In this document: in pieces, positions 10,390-21,080 of the stretch
Numbering within the stretch: the first letter of the stretch is position 1
Layout: each line of letters opens with the position of its first letter
NCBI GenBank assembly: GCA_020796225.1
Contig: CM036755.1
Coordinates: forward strand, 12,560,494-12,624,493
From: Arion vulgaris
Taxonomy: Eukaryota > Mollusca > Gastropoda > Stylommatophora > Arionidae
Direction: 5' to 3'
Length of the DNA stretch: 64,000 nt
The notes under the pieces: generated by a model
What the model was told of the DNA's origin: nothing
What the model saw: only the letters and a program-made list of their open reading frames with translations
Databases searched by the model: none
Position numbers and translations under genes: made by a program

Positions 10390-12104
10390 GTCGATTCAGT
10401 AACAGTTATCAATAACTGCTAGTATTTAGTATTCTACCTAAATGTTTATCAATTATTCACCAAGTCCATGTTACACAACAATTGGTATGAATAATGATAG
10501 CAGATAGTGAAAACAACAGGTGTCATTGTCCCTGCAGAATCTCCTCACATAATCAATGCAATGAATCATTCATTGAATGAATGTCTGCGTACTGTGGTGA
10601 CTCAGTCACTGTCAATACTATACTAGTAGTAGAAGTAGTGTCACAAGTGTGTGTGACTGTCACTCGAGTCACTATGTGTGTGGTGATTGTTTTGCCCGCA
10701 ATAAAAAATACAATTAACTCCAGATGCAAATACACACTCACAGAGTTAGAGACTGATAAGTAAATAAATCCACGAATGTATAATGAAATAATAATCATAA
10801 TAATGTATTACAAAATGAACTCAGCCTACCAGTTGTTACGTATGAATGAATGGAATGAAGGAATGTATTATGTATAATGTATGGTAACTTTGTATTAATG
10901 TATTGTAAGTAAAGTTGTAACAACACTCCCTCGTGACGTGATTGAGTGAAAATAACAATCACAATGCACCGTTACTGAACTGTTATGCAGATGCACAAAG
11001 CTTAACGATACACGTGATATAGATAAGGTAACTCATTGATGCACACAATAGTTAAACCAAAGAAGCGTAATAATTATGAACAAATTATGCAAAGAATAAC
11101 TTACAAGCATAGCAGAGACACCCATGCTACACCGGATATAATATCGATTCATGAAACTCGTCTGCCTGAGTCTGAGATAAGGAATTTTCTCGACAATGTC
11201 TCAAGTTTCTGCAAGTTTCATCACTAACAAAAATGACGCAGCACATTAGTCTTTATTCATTAATTTATTATTATTTATACAACCCATTACTTTAATTACA
11301 TACATCACAGATCATTCTTATTTATGTACATACCCATAACAGATGTTTGAAGCCGCGCTTATTTCCTTGTTACCAAGATTATTGGGCCAGGTTTCTTACA
11401 CAGTTACGGTCAAACAAGAAAATGGGTACGGTGCATTTTCATTCGCTCATTTCAATTTTAAAATATCTTGGTAATCAATATGTATCTTGTGATTAAAGGC
11501 TGATTCAACTTCTATTTTGTCCCGTCAATTTCTCAGTCCACCTCTTTCGCTCTCTCACTACTATAGCCATATCCTTATAATTGCATGTATTTTCTGCTGC
11601 ATGTATTTTCTGCGTTTTGTTGATTATCCTATATCGTGAATGTTACCAAGACCACTCCCCCTTCCTCAATTATGTTTTCCACTTACACTAGTAAATGCAT
11701 TGTAATATCAAAATTGCATAGAACAAGGGAAAATTATTACATATACAGCACTCAAACCCGCTGGCAGCAATAACAAACTAGAAATAAATTCAACGTAAAT
11801 AAAATATACACATCACACCACATACATCACATACATTACATCATTATTCTGCTCATTGTAGGTTGATTTAGGAAATCGTGAATATTCAGAACGTCTGTCC
11901 TGGGTATTATCAGTTATGTTGTTTGCAGTTTACAATATAATGAAGTTAGTCTGTAGCCTACAGGACTTGTTCTCACTTTTGTTCTGTTTCGCTACACAAT
12001 GATTTTGAAAACTGGCCTGTGTGTTCTACACATACCTTTTTCATGGCAATCTCGAAATATTGTGATTTGGATGTTTTTTAATTCTTTAATTTTTTTAATT
12101 TTGT
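10390..12104. other. AT-rich DNA without a recognisable gene
   Basis: The stretch contains simple-sequence tendencies (GAATGAATG near 10,565 and 10,845; ACATCACA near 11,815) but no array, no recognisable coding segment and no paired element ends. Confidence 0.5.
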
Positions 12105-12115
12105 ATTCATATTTT

Positions 12116-12871
12116 CATAGCTACAAATGAACTCTATCTGCAAGACTTGATAGACATACTAGTGAGAGAAAGTGAAAAGAAAGGATTAAGCATGAATATA
12201 AAGAAAACAGAGGTTATGGTTGTCTCCAAGAAACAAGAAACACCAACATGCAATATCAAAATAAATAACACAACACTGAAACAAGTCCATCGATTCAAGT
12301 ATCTAGGAACATTCTTAACACCAGATGGAAGATGTACAACAGAGATTAGAAGTAGAATAGCTCAAACGAAAGCAGCTTTTATGAAAATGAAGAACACACT
12401 ATGCGTGAACTCACTACCAATGACACTGCGAAAACGAGTACTCCAATGCTATATTGAACCAATTCTTATGTATGGCAGCGAATCATGGACACTGAACAAA
12501 CAATCAATACGATCATTGGAAGCCACAGAGATGTGGTTTTACAGAAGAATGTTGAGAATTCCATGGACAGCAAAGAAAACAAACGTGGAGGTTTTAAATC
12601 AGGCCTGCACACAAAGAAACCTTATCAAAAGAATAAGAATCCGACAATCAAGGTTCTTCGGGCATATAATGCGAAGAGAAGGTTTAGAACATTTGGTGAC
12701 TACAGGTAAAATTCAGGGAAGGAGAGATCGTGGAAGACAGAGGAGAAGATGTTGGATGGCCTGACATCATGGTTCGACAAAATATCGACGTCAGAACTGA
12801 TTACATGCACCAAGCAAAGAGAGTTGTGGAGAGACATGATCGCCTACGCCGGCAGACATGGCACTTGATTG
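12116..12871 (+). mobile_element. R2 non-LTR element, 5'-truncated, 11-bp TSD
   Basis: A 756-bp insertion bounded by perfect copies of ATTCATATTTT (12,105-12,115 and 12,872-12,882). It encodes the end of a reverse transcriptase. One open frame of 205 codons (12,147-12,764) holds GLSMNIKKTEVM (RT motif following the active site), KYLGTFL (motif E-like), MYGSESWTL, FYRRMLRIPWTAK, RQSRFFGHIMRREG and GRRDRGRQRRR. A frameshift near 12,745 breaks it, after which ELWRDMIAYA and a stop follow in another frame. The active-site and endonuclease regions are missing. The clean duplication and the long open frame make this one of the younger insertions. Confidence 0.9.
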
Positions 12872-12882
12872 ATTCATATTTT

Positions 12883-13425
12883 ATTGTCCATTGTCTATCC
12901 GCAGGTGGAAGATGAAATTGGTTGTCTACTCTTGCCGTTAAGCGTAGGGGTGAGAGCTTTAATTTGTGTTCTAGTGCTAGATGAGTCGCCCTTGTTGTGT
13001 TATATCCATGTTTATGTAGTGTGGTCTTGATATTGTCTGTCCATCTTTTCTTGGTCTTCCCTTCGCTCTAGTAGCTGATCTCTTTTTATTGTATGCTGTT
13101 ACTGGTGGTTGGTTGTGTTTCATTCTCATTAAATGTCCAAACCACTGCATTTGTTGTCTTTCAATGTATTCGGTTCATGAAGTTATGCCCACTATGCTTC
13201 TGATGTCTTCATTTCGTAGTCTATCTTTCCTGCTGACCCCAACTGCTTTCCTCAAGCATTTCATTTCACACATGGTGAACTTTCTGCGGTGTGTTGCTGT
13301 AAGAGACCAAGTTTGGCACTGGTAACAAAGTGTTGGTAGGAAAATACTTTTATCATCTGTCTTTTCGCTTCCATCTTCATCTTTTGGTGTTGTAGTAATG
13401 GTGCCAACTGGTAGGTGATACATAA
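12883..13425 (-). pseudogene. R6 non-LTR RT C-terminal fragment
   Basis: The minus strand matches the R6 copy at 41,890-42,420 in order: KMEAKRQMIK, a Cys-rich region corresponding to LCYQCQTWSLTA, a KDRLRNEDIRS segment, ERQQMQ, and the LTARV tail near 12,930. Frameshifts interrupt it. It lies immediately beside the R2 insertion, whose right target-site copy is at 12,872-12,882. Confidence 0.7.
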
Positions 13426-13621
13426 TATATACATTGGACAAATCTTAGAAGGAGTGAAGGCATTAGAAGGTTGTGAGTAGAAAGATTAGTCAGATCAGAT
13501 GTTTCATCTGCTTCCGTGTGACAATAGACGGTATCATCTGCAATCGTTAAACCTCTGCCTTTTTGAAGAGGTGGAGGGTGGGGTGGGGGGCTCAGGAGCT
13601 CTAAGGATTAAGGTATACATA

Positions 13622-13770
13622 GAAGTATATATTGGATACAAAGCAAAAGGCCTTACACGCAAAAGGCGGACCTCAGAAATAACAGAGGGGTGAAAAAACA
13701 CTATTTATGATGCGCACAAAAAAGCCCGTTCTCGAAATATCGTCTTATCCTGACGCTGTGAGACAAAACA
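13622..13770 (+). pseudogene. R7 tail fragment
   Basis: The frame YKAKGLTRKRRTSEITEG ends at a stop at about 13,693; the characteristic KARSRNIVLS end and post-stop sequence continue to 13,770. It joins directly onto the R8 fragment that follows, so the two relics are either nested or recombined. Confidence 0.6.
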
Positions 13771-13779
13771 GAACTGGTA

Positions 13780-14205
13780 GAGGCTGGTTCGGTGCGCAGG
13801 CAATGGACTGAATCACTACAAGCGTCAACAATTTGCAGAATCACACTTATCTTCGTTCCTGGGCACATGGGTGTCGTTGGCAATGAGAGAGCAGACAGGC
13901 TGGCTGGCTCTGACACAATATCAGAGGGCCAGCCAATGGATAGAGCTGATATTTTGAACACACTCATAGAGTGTGGCCGCAAAGAAGATTTTCATTTATA
14001 CCAATCCACGTCAACTACTAGATTGCAGGAGCTGGGTTTGAAGATTGGAGTAGCAAGAAAAGAATAGCATAACAGGTACATGAGTATGCTCATCAATCAA
14101 AATCGAACTGGTACAGTCAGTCGCTGGACGATGTTAGAGATATTGCGAAGGAGATCGGAGCACCTATGGACATGTCCGGAGTGCAATGAAGATATTCCAA
14201 ACTGA
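13780..14205 (+). pseudogene. R8 non-LTR element, RNase H C-terminal part
   Basis: The frame includes ITLIFVPGHMGVVGNERADR, the last conserved block of an RNase HI domain: His in PGHMG and Asp in ERAD are the expected catalytic or assisting residues. It then runs through a linker to LQELGLKIGVARKE. After a stop it continues as SRWTMLEILRRRSEHLWTCP with a C-x-x-C pair, then a tail of AAACTG repeats. The first three RNase H acidic residues are missing, so this is a truncated, dead copy. RNase H downstream of RT is known in the I, R1, LOA and Ingi-type groups. Confidence 0.75.
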
Positions 14206-14707
14206 AACTGAAACAGGATTGGTGAAAGCGAAACGATATATTTATTATAATTTTATAAACAAAACAATAAAAAAATTAAAAGAACTGAAAGATAGTTTCA
14301 AGAATCAATATTATGGAATTGTGGATCAATTAAAATTCGACTAATTAAAAAAAAAAGTTCGCTAATAATCGTAATTAACTAGACATAAAATAATCATGTA
14401 ATAAGGCATGTGAAATGTTATACGTATTGCTGAGCTAGCATGCGATCCATTTTTCTGAACATTTGAAAAGAAAGTAAGACACGCGTGTTCGGTTACGTTG
14501 TATATGAATAGAAGAAATTCAACATAATAAAAAACCCTCACTGGCATAAAGTCAACGTAAACAACAAAAGGTAACATGGCTTAGGGGAATAACTTCCTAG
14601 GGCCTATCCTTTTTTATTAAACAGCTATACATTATAACATGGATTCTCCGCAAGGAGTTCATTCTTATTTTTTTTTTTATATTTGTTGGTCTACACACGC
14701 TGTAATC
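14206..14707. other. No gene seen
   Basis: AT-rich sequence with A- and T-runs. No coding segment or repeat recognised. Confidence 0.5.
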
Positions 14708-14715
14708 ATCAAATA

Positions 14716-14970
14716 CAGTGGTTCTTAATCTTTCTAATACCTCGACCCTTTCATATAATTCCTTATGTTGTGGTAACCCTCAACCATAAAATTATTTTCG
14801 TTGCTACTTCATAACTGTAATTTTGCTACTGTTACGCAGGATGTATTTTCATAGTAAAATATGGTTCATAAGACCATCGACAATATGTGTTTTCCGATGG
14901 TTTTATGCGACAATGTGAAATGATCGTTCGACCCCCATAGGGGTCGCGACCTGCAGGTTGAGAACTACTG
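14716..14970. mobile_element. SPIN-like hAT MITE with perfect 8-bp TSD
   Basis: A 255-bp non-coding element with imperfect terminal inverted repeats: CAGTGGTTCTTAA at the left, and AGAACTACTG closing the right, which reads CAGTAGTTCTCAACC in reverse. It is flanked by ATCAAATA on both sides (14,708-14,715 and 14,971-14,978), the 8-bp duplication expected of hAT transposases. Internal landmarks such as ATTATTTTCGTTGCTACTTC, TTTTGCTACTGTTA and GGGGTCGCGACC match my memory of the SPIN (Space Invaders) short elements, which spread horizontally among tetrapods and some invertebrates. It inserted into the 3' tail of the R5 relic to its right. No transposase is encoded. Confidence 0.88.
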
Positions 14971-14978
14971 ATCAAATA

Positions 14979-15360
14979 GCTTGTCCTGAGGGAAACTTTG
15001 CCACCTTAATTGTTCTTTGGAATTTTTCTCTCTCGTAGACCAAATGTCACACCTCTGCAGCCGTTATGCTCAAACCAACAGTTACACATTGAACCCATTT
15101 CTTCCGTGGTCTTCCCATTCTCCTCTTTACGGGATGGGATGTCTCCTTCCATGATGGTCTTCTCCATCCCTTCATGTTTTTTATATGTCCAAAATACTTC
15201 AATTTTCACATTCTTGTTTGTAGCATCAGCCAGTTTTCTTGGTGCTTTTGTAGCATCATCCAGTTTTCTTGGTGCTTTTGTAGCATCATCCAGTTTTCTT
15301 GGTGTTTTTGTAGCATCATCCAGTTTTCTTGGTGCTTTTGAGAAAAACGACATCGAGCAT
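14979..15360 (-). pseudogene. R5 RTE-like C-terminal fragment
   Basis: The minus strand gives VEVFWTYKKHEG-like codons (VKIEVFWTYKKHEGMEKTIM), EGDIP and, after frameshifts, a KVAKFPSGQAI-type end, then CTATTTGAT. The last eight bases became the SPIN target site. It equals the R5 end at 31,166-31,420. A 30-bp segment near its 5' end is amplified four times. Confidence 0.7.
15220..15341 (-). repeat. 30-bp array derived from R5 coding sequence
   Basis: Four in-frame copies, each giving about ten residues (APRKLDDATK) on the minus strand. Comparison with R5 at 31,141-31,170 (KENWLMLQIRK region) shows that the unit is the DNA encoding the segment just before the FGHIKR motif. Confidence 0.75.
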
Positions 15361-15361
15361 G

Positions 15362-15875
15362 ACTATGGAGATCACTGGTGCCTCCAGGGCTCTGTCATGG
15401 GGGCTGAGCAACAGGTAATCCATACGATTATCATGTCAGACTCGATTAATATGCTTCAAACTGTTGAATCTAGAAGTATGCGTGTGGAATAGGTGGACAT
15501 CATTCGGAGATCACATCTCAAGAAAACTGTACATGCCTGAATATGATGGAGTGCAGGGTAACGAGCGTGCTGACTTTCTTGCAAACAATGCGCCGACTCA
15601 AGCGGGCAGAAGCATGGACAGAGCCGATGTCACCAATGCGGCACGCTCTCATTTATGTGATATGGGCGAGTCTCAGACAATGGAACGAGTGCGAGAATTA
15701 GGAGTTAAGTTTGGACATGCCAGACAGTGTCGTCTTCGTGGTAGAGAGCGTAGGTATACTAATCAACTTCTTATGGAGACGGTGAGCAAGTGGACTTTGA
15801 GATGGCTGCTGCAGCGGATGAGAGAGCACGAATGGGAATGCCCAATGTGCCATGACGTCGATCGCACAACATAAC
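15362..15875 (+). pseudogene. R8 RNase H C-terminal fragment
   Basis: The first frame contains IIMSDSINMLQTVESRSMRV, the third acidic block of RNase HI (Asp in SDS). A second frame (15,464-15,874) contains GVQGNERADFLANNAP, the Asp-containing last block, and a PCMC-like Cys pair near the end (ECPMCHDV). The expected His of PGH is replaced (MPEYDG), so the enzyme would be inactive even without the frameshift. Confidence 0.7.
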
Positions 15876-16034
15876 ATAACGTAATCAAAGAGTTCTTCTG
15901 ATCTTATTATGTCAGTCATGTGGCTCAATGGATAATCACTCCTTATTAGTCCAGTCATTTGACTCACTGCTTACACACACCTATCCTTCCATGCTGGCCT
16001 ATTTGGGTTAGTCATGTGACTCATTGATTTTTAT

Positions 16035-16240
16035 TTTTTTATTTTTCAATCCAGAAGCACTTGAGTTTCAGCTCTTTGGCTCGGTGTCATGGACATTGTA
16101 ACCCTTCGGTTCGTGCCACAAACACCGTAAACCTGTGGGTTTTCTGCCAGCCCGCGGAATTGAACAGTACTCACAGAGGGCTTGTCACCCGTCGTCCAAC
16201 GCGCTATGAACATGCTGGGCAGGCGGGCAACTCAATGATT
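16035..16240 (-). mobile_element. SINE-like element, family D
   Basis: About 200 bp closely similar to 45,245-45,455. On the minus strand it starts near GCCCGCCTGCCCAGCATG. It carries a box-B-like TGTTCAATTCC followed by GCGGGCTGGCAGAAA and ends in an A-rich tail (T-rich on the plus strand at 16,020-16,045). The layout suggests a tRNA-derived SINE, although the internal promoter is degenerate. Confidence 0.65.
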
Positions 16241-16690
16241 AAACACTCCTAATTATTCGGACAGTCATATTTCCTTTAGTCATACCTGACCCAATAAAGT
16301 CAAATATGACTTCGCTTTTAGACTCTTTTAGATTACCTTAGTTCTTAGACGCTCAGCATACACAGATAGGTTTCATCATTTACAAATGGTATGATGGTTT
16401 CATGGTGTTCTAGAGTTTTCCATTCTCCCATATCAACACTTGTTCCATCATGAGACTATATAACTGTACATGAACACGCCTTTAATCACTTTCAATAGTG
16501 TCACATACATTAACGTTACTATGTCAGTAAATAAAGATTAACAGGGACAACTCATCTATCATAAATGGGATTGCTGTTATTTGATAACTTAGTCACATCC
16601 CTAGTCCTCTTGAATGATAACCACTGCGATTATGTGATCTTGAGACATCCTTGCTCCCTCTTTAGATACCCTCTCTCTTACATGAGAACT
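16241..16690. other. No gene seen
   Basis: Unremarkable sequence between SINE D and a short R8 relic. Confidence 0.45.
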
Positions 16691-16790
16691 ATCATTTATA
16701 GCACTTTGGGCATGTCCATAGGTGCTCTAATCCCCGTCTCAACAGATCTAGCAGCACCCAGCGACTCAACACGTCAAATCCGTCAATGGC
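16691..16790 (-). pseudogene. R8 terminal fragment
   Basis: In reverse this reads LLDLLRRGLEHLWTCPKCYK, the Cys-pair end of the R8 element. It is about 30 codons long. Confidence 0.55.
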
Positions 16791-16800
16791 TGCGTAGCTG

Positions 16801-17370
16801 ACTGATGAGCCCGATACGGGAGGGGAAGGAGTATACATTTATGCAATTGTTGGATACTGTCTGCTGCTGTTGTTCTTCTGCTGTTCTTCTGCTGCTGTTC
16901 TTCTGCTGCTGCTCTGGCAGTCTTACAAACCACTATGTCATGTCTAGGTAATGCACACCAGGTCTTTCTATCTTGTGCAGCTTTCTCTCTCATGTCAGTG
17001 TTTATATCACTTTTTGTGTGAGATCTTGGCCTTTTCTTTGAAATGCTTCTTTTGGCCGCCATTTGGAGCATTTACTTTACTGCAGTCATTAAATAATTCA
17101 TTTTTGGCAGCAGATGGTTTGGTATAAGAACTACATGATATGCTCAACGAACTGTGACTCCATCAAGATCGTATGGATACAATAAGACAACCCTGTTCAA
17201 CCTGGCGCCCACGAAATATATCCATGGCGCCTCTTTTTTACTATGCGGCTTAAACGTTAGTCATAATTTCAAGAAAAAAAAACATGTATCTATAAATAAC
17301 AATAAGTTTCAACATTTTCGTTAACACAATATATTTGATTTTAATTAAACGTTTAGTTAGGATTCAGTTT
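16801..17370. other. No gene seen
   Basis: The stretch contains a short CTGCTGTTCTT repetition near 16,860-16,915. The open frame on the minus strand (16,766-17,071) is low-complexity across that tract and has no recognisable domain. Confidence 0.45.
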
Positions 17371-17378
17371 TCATCTCG

Positions 17379-18558
17379 GTGTTGCTGTATGGCTCGGAAA
17401 CCTGGCGAGTTACCAAGTTAAATATGAAATCTGTGTTGCTGTATGGCTCGGAAACCTGGCGAGTTACCAAGTTAAATATGAAATCTGTGTTGCTGTATGG
17501 CTCGGAAACCTGGCGAGTTACCAAGTTAAATATGAAATCTGTGTTGCTGTATGGCTCGGAAACCTGGCGAGTTACCAAGTTAAATGTGAAATCTGTGTTG
17601 CTGTATGGCTCGGAAACCTGGCGAGTTACCAAGTTAAATGTGAAATCTGTGTTGCTGTATGGCTCGGAAACCTGGCGAGTTACCAAGTTAAATGTGAAAT
17701 CTGTGTTGCTGTATGGCTCGGAAACCTGGCGAGTTACCAAGTTAAATGTGAAATCTGTGTTGCTGTATGGCTCGGAAACCTGGCGAGTTACCAAGTTAAA
17801 TGTGAAATCTGTGTTGCTGTATGGCTCGGAAACCTGGCGAGTTACCAAGTTAAATGTGAAATCTGTGTTGCTGTATGGCTCGGAAACCTGGCGAGTTACC
17901 AAGTTAAATGTGAAATCTGTGTTGCTGTATGGCTCGGAAACCTGGCGAGTTACCAAGTTAAATGTGAAATCTGTGTTGCTGTATGGCTCGGAAACCTGGC
18001 GAGTTACCAAGTTAAATGTGAAATCTGTGTTGCTGTATGGCTCGGAAACCTGGCGAGTTACCAAGTGAAATGTGAAATCTGTGTTGCTGTATGGCTCGGA
18101 AACGTGGCGAGTTACCAAGTTAAATGTGAAATCTGTGTTGCTGTATGACTCGGAAACGTGGCGAGTTACCAAGTTAAATGTGAAATCTGTGTTGCTGTAT
18201 GACTCGGAAACGTGGCGAGTTACCAAGTTAAATATGAAATCTGTGTTGCTGTATGACTCGGAAACCTGGCGAGTTACCAAGTTAAATGTGAAATCTGTGT
18301 TGCTGTATGGCTCGGAAACGTGGCGAGTTACCAAGTTAAATGTGAAATCTGTGTTGCTGTATGACTCGGAAACGTGGCGAGTTACCAAGTTAAATATGAA
18401 ATCTGTGTTGCTGTATGGCTCGGAAACGTGGCGAGTTACCAAGTTAAATGTGAAATCTGTGTTGCTGTATGGCTCGGAAACGTGGCGAGTTACCAAGTTA
18501 AATGTGAAATCTGTGTTGCTGTATGGCTCGGAAACGTGGCGAGTTACCAAGTTAAATA
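17379..18558 (+). repeat. 54-bp array encoding the R4 LLYGSETW motif
   Basis: About 22 copies of a 54-bp unit in register with the coding frame: VLLYGSETWRVTKLNVKS. Variants (GGC/GAC after TAT, CCTGG/CGTGG, ATATG/ATGTG) are clustered rather than random: CCTGG copies fill the left half and CGTGG copies the right half. This suggests block-wise expansion. One copy has a GTGAAATG change that introduces a stop at about 18,070. Confidence 0.95.
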
Positions 18559-18574
18559 CAAATAAGATTCAGAC

Positions 18575-18834
18575 ACGTCCGTGGGGTGCCGGGGCCCGCA
18601 AGGGAAGCAACGGATAGTACTACTGCGACCTACAATGCATGTCGTAAGAGGCAACTGATGTAGGCCATAGGGATGGATGCTGCCTTAGTAAATAAAAAGC
18701 ATCGCAGAAATTGGATGTGCTGGCCTACTTGTAGGCGCATAACTGGCACAACTCTTAGGCTCAGATCACATACAAATTACACAGAGTGGTTTACAAGTGG
18801 TCAATATGAAGCATTCTAAGAAGAAGAAAGAAGA
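18575..18834 (+). mobile_element. SINE-like element, family C, 10-bp TSD
   Basis: A 260-bp unit flanked by AGATTCAGAC at 18,565-18,574 and 18,835-18,844. It opens with GTGGGGTGCCGGGGCCCGCA and carries the core CATGTCGTAAGAGGC at about 18,640. A TGGCCTACTTGTAGGCGCAT segment follows, and it ends in an AAG-rich tail. The TSD sits inside the R4 codons for KIQT, so the SINE inserted into the R4 coding sequence between the two segments that became arrays. Confidence 0.85.
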
Positions 18835-18844
18835 AGATTCAGAC

Positions 18845-20060
18845 CTTTGTCAACGGATTCTTAGACTGAGATGGTATGATAGAGTTGTCAACGGATGTCT
18901 TCGTCAGATTCTTAGACTGAGATGGTATGATAGAGTTGTCAACAGATTCTCAGACTGAGATGGTATGATAGAGTTGTCAACGGATGTCTTCGTCAGATTC
19001 TTAGACTGAGATGGTATGATAGAGTTGTCAACAGATTCTCAGACTGAGATGGTATGATAGAGTTGTCAACGGATGTCTTCGTCAGATTCTTAGACTGAGA
19101 TGGTATGATAGAGTTGTCAACGGATGTCTTCGTCAGATTCTTAGACTGAGATGGTATGATAGAGTTGTCAACAGATTCTCAGACTGAGATGGTATGATAG
19201 AGTTGTCAACGGATGTCTTCGTCAGATTCTTAGACTGAGATGGTATGATAGAGTTGTCAACGGATGTCTTTGTCAGATTCTCAGACTGAGATGGTATGAT
19301 AGAGTTGTCAACGGATGTCTTTGTCAGATTCTCAGACTGAGATGGTATGATAGAGTTGTCAACGGATGTCTTCGTCAGATTCTTAGACTGAGATGGTATG
19401 ATAGAGTTGTCAACGGATGTCTTTGTCAGATTCTTAGACTGAGATGGTATGATAGAGTTGTCAACGGATGTCTTTGTCAGATTCTTAGACTGAGATGGTA
19501 TGATAGAGTTGTCAACGGATGTCTTTGTCAGATTCTTAGACTGAGATGGTATGATAGAGTTGTCAACGGATGTCTTTGTCAGATTCTTAGACTGAGATGG
19601 TATGATAGAGTTGTCAACAGATTCTCAGACTGAGATGGTATGATAGAGTTGTCAACGGATGTCTTCGTCAGATTCTTAGACTGAGATGGTATGATAGAGT
19701 TGTCAACGGATGTCTTTGTCAGATTCTCAGACTGAGATGGTATGATAGAGTTGTCAACGGATGTCTTTGTCAGATTCTCAGACTGAGATGGTATGATAGA
19801 GTTGTCAACGGATGTCTTCGTCAGATTCTTAGACTGAGATGGTATGATAGAGTTGTCAACGGATGTCTTTGTCAGATTCTTAGACTGAGATGGTATGATA
19901 GAGTTGTCAACGGATGTCTTTGTCAGATTCTCAGACTGAGATGGTATGATAGAGTTGTCAACGGATGTCTTCAACAGATTCTCAGACTGAGATGGTATGA
20001 TAGAGTTGTCAACGGATGTCTTCAACAGATTCTCAGACTGAGATGGTATGATAGAGTTGC
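18845..20060 (+). repeat. 51/38-bp array encoding the R4 RLRWYDRVVNG motif
   Basis: About 25 copies of a unit encoding ILRLRWYDRVVNGCLRQ. Most are 51 bp; a 38-bp form lacking 13 bp recurs several times (for example near 18,945, 19,025 and 19,170). Cytosine/thymine variants at CTTCGT/CTTTGT and TTAGAC/CTCAGAC alternate. The minus-strand 197-codon frame across it is a by-product. Confidence 0.95.
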
Positions 20061-20385
20061 AAAAACAGACCTGCGGATAAGAAACGGACAGGGAACCCAT
20101 GATGACCCAGATCAAGAGGAGAAAATGGCGATGTGTCGGGCATACCCTAAGGAAGACACAGTCGAGTGTCACTAGACAAGCACTTGGGTGGAACCCGCAA
20201 GGGAAACCAAAAATAGGGCGTCCTAAACAGACCTGTAGACAAAGTCTTCTTCAGGAACTGAAAAGTGCTCGACTATCCTTGGAGACCATGAAGAAAACAG
20301 TCAGAGACCAAGAAGAGTGGCCAACAACTGTTGATGTAGGTCCTATGCTCCACGAGGAGCGGAGAGGAAAAAGTAAGTAAGTAAT

Positions 20386-20707
20386 TTTTCATCAGTTAGT
20401 ATTTTTCGTTATTAATATTACTATTGTTTTCCTTCGCTCGCCCGCCCGCTATGAGTTTATGTGTAGTAATGATATAATTTGGTATAATATGTATCAAATA
20501 GCGCTTCTAACTGATTTTTGCGTGATATCTTGCTTTCGTTATTACCAGTGTCTCTTGTCATTTATGTGAATCTTACTTCGACTTCAGAAGAAATGTTACT
20601 AATAAAATTACTTTATTATTATTAATAATGTAAGTTCTGCACGGTGCCCGCACCTCCGCAGTCACTAGTCGCATGCGCTTCTACAGTCACTAGTCACATG
20701 CACCCTT
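20386..20707. other. No gene seen
   Basis: AT-rich spacer with a short imperfect duplication (CAGTCACTAGTC at 20,660 and 20,684) just before SINE A. Confidence 0.45.
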
Positions 20708-20945
20708 CTGTGGCTAATTGGTTACGCCCTTTACCTTGTGAGTCGAAGGTCGTGGGTTCGAATCCGGACGGTGCCGTTCTATTCACGAGAGCAGTTTTTT
20801 CCAGAGAACCCTATGATTGTTGCTGAAGCTACGGAGTTCGTGCTTTTGCAATACTCTCGACATGTGGCGTGCCATTTCTGCGGAGATGGACAGAGCCATA
20901 TGGGGTTAAACCCAGTACAATGAAGTCAATCCTTGGGCTTAAAAA
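20708..20945 (+). mobile_element. tRNA-derived SINE, family A
   Basis: About 240 bp with a clear pol III promoter: box A TGGCTAATTGG at 20,711 and box B GGTTCGAATCC at 20,755-20,765, with tRNA-like spacing. The body includes TTTTTTCCAGAGAACCCTA, GTGCCATTTCTGCGGAGATG and AGAGCCATATGGGG. The end near AAAACCC is duplicated onward at 20,946-21,080. Other copies: 23,265-23,522 (-), 37,130-38,215 (-, split) and 47,075-47,262 (+, headless). Confidence 0.88.
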
Positions 20946-21080
20946 CCCTTTGAAACCCTAATATATAAAAGCGTTGGACAGACAGTTCTCAGGTATAAGA
21001 TGTATAGATATAAAAAACCCATTGAAACCCTAATATATAAAAGCGTTGGACAGACAGTTCTCAGGTATAAGATGTTTAGA
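20946..21080. repeat. Two-copy direct repeat of about 66 bp
   Basis: The segment AAACCCTAATATATAAAAGC through AGGTATAAGATGT occurs twice in tandem immediately downstream of SINE A, and its first bases are shared with the SINE A 3' end. Confidence 0.85.

Larger units (their letters stand above)
17371..20385 (+). pseudogene. R4 non-LTR RT C-terminus expanded by two internal arrays
   Basis: Stripped of repeats this is one ordinary RT tail: LLYGSETWRVTKLNTNKIQT, then RLRWYDRVVNGCLRQ, then IKRRKWRCVGHTLRKTQSS, ALGWNPQGKPKIGRPKQTCR, LLQELKSARLS and EEWPTTVD, with a stop near 20,380. The same order appears with little expansion at 61,910-62,850. The first segment has been multiplied about 22 times and the second about 25 times, and a SINE C sits between them, so about 500 bp of parent sequence now spans 3 kb. 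The last 280 bases form a nearly intact open frame (20,099-20,380). Confidence 0.9.

Noticed and set aside
20708..20770. tRNA-like sequence with perfect box B
   Set aside because: It is the 5' end of SINE A, repeated at 23.5 kb and 38.2 kb.
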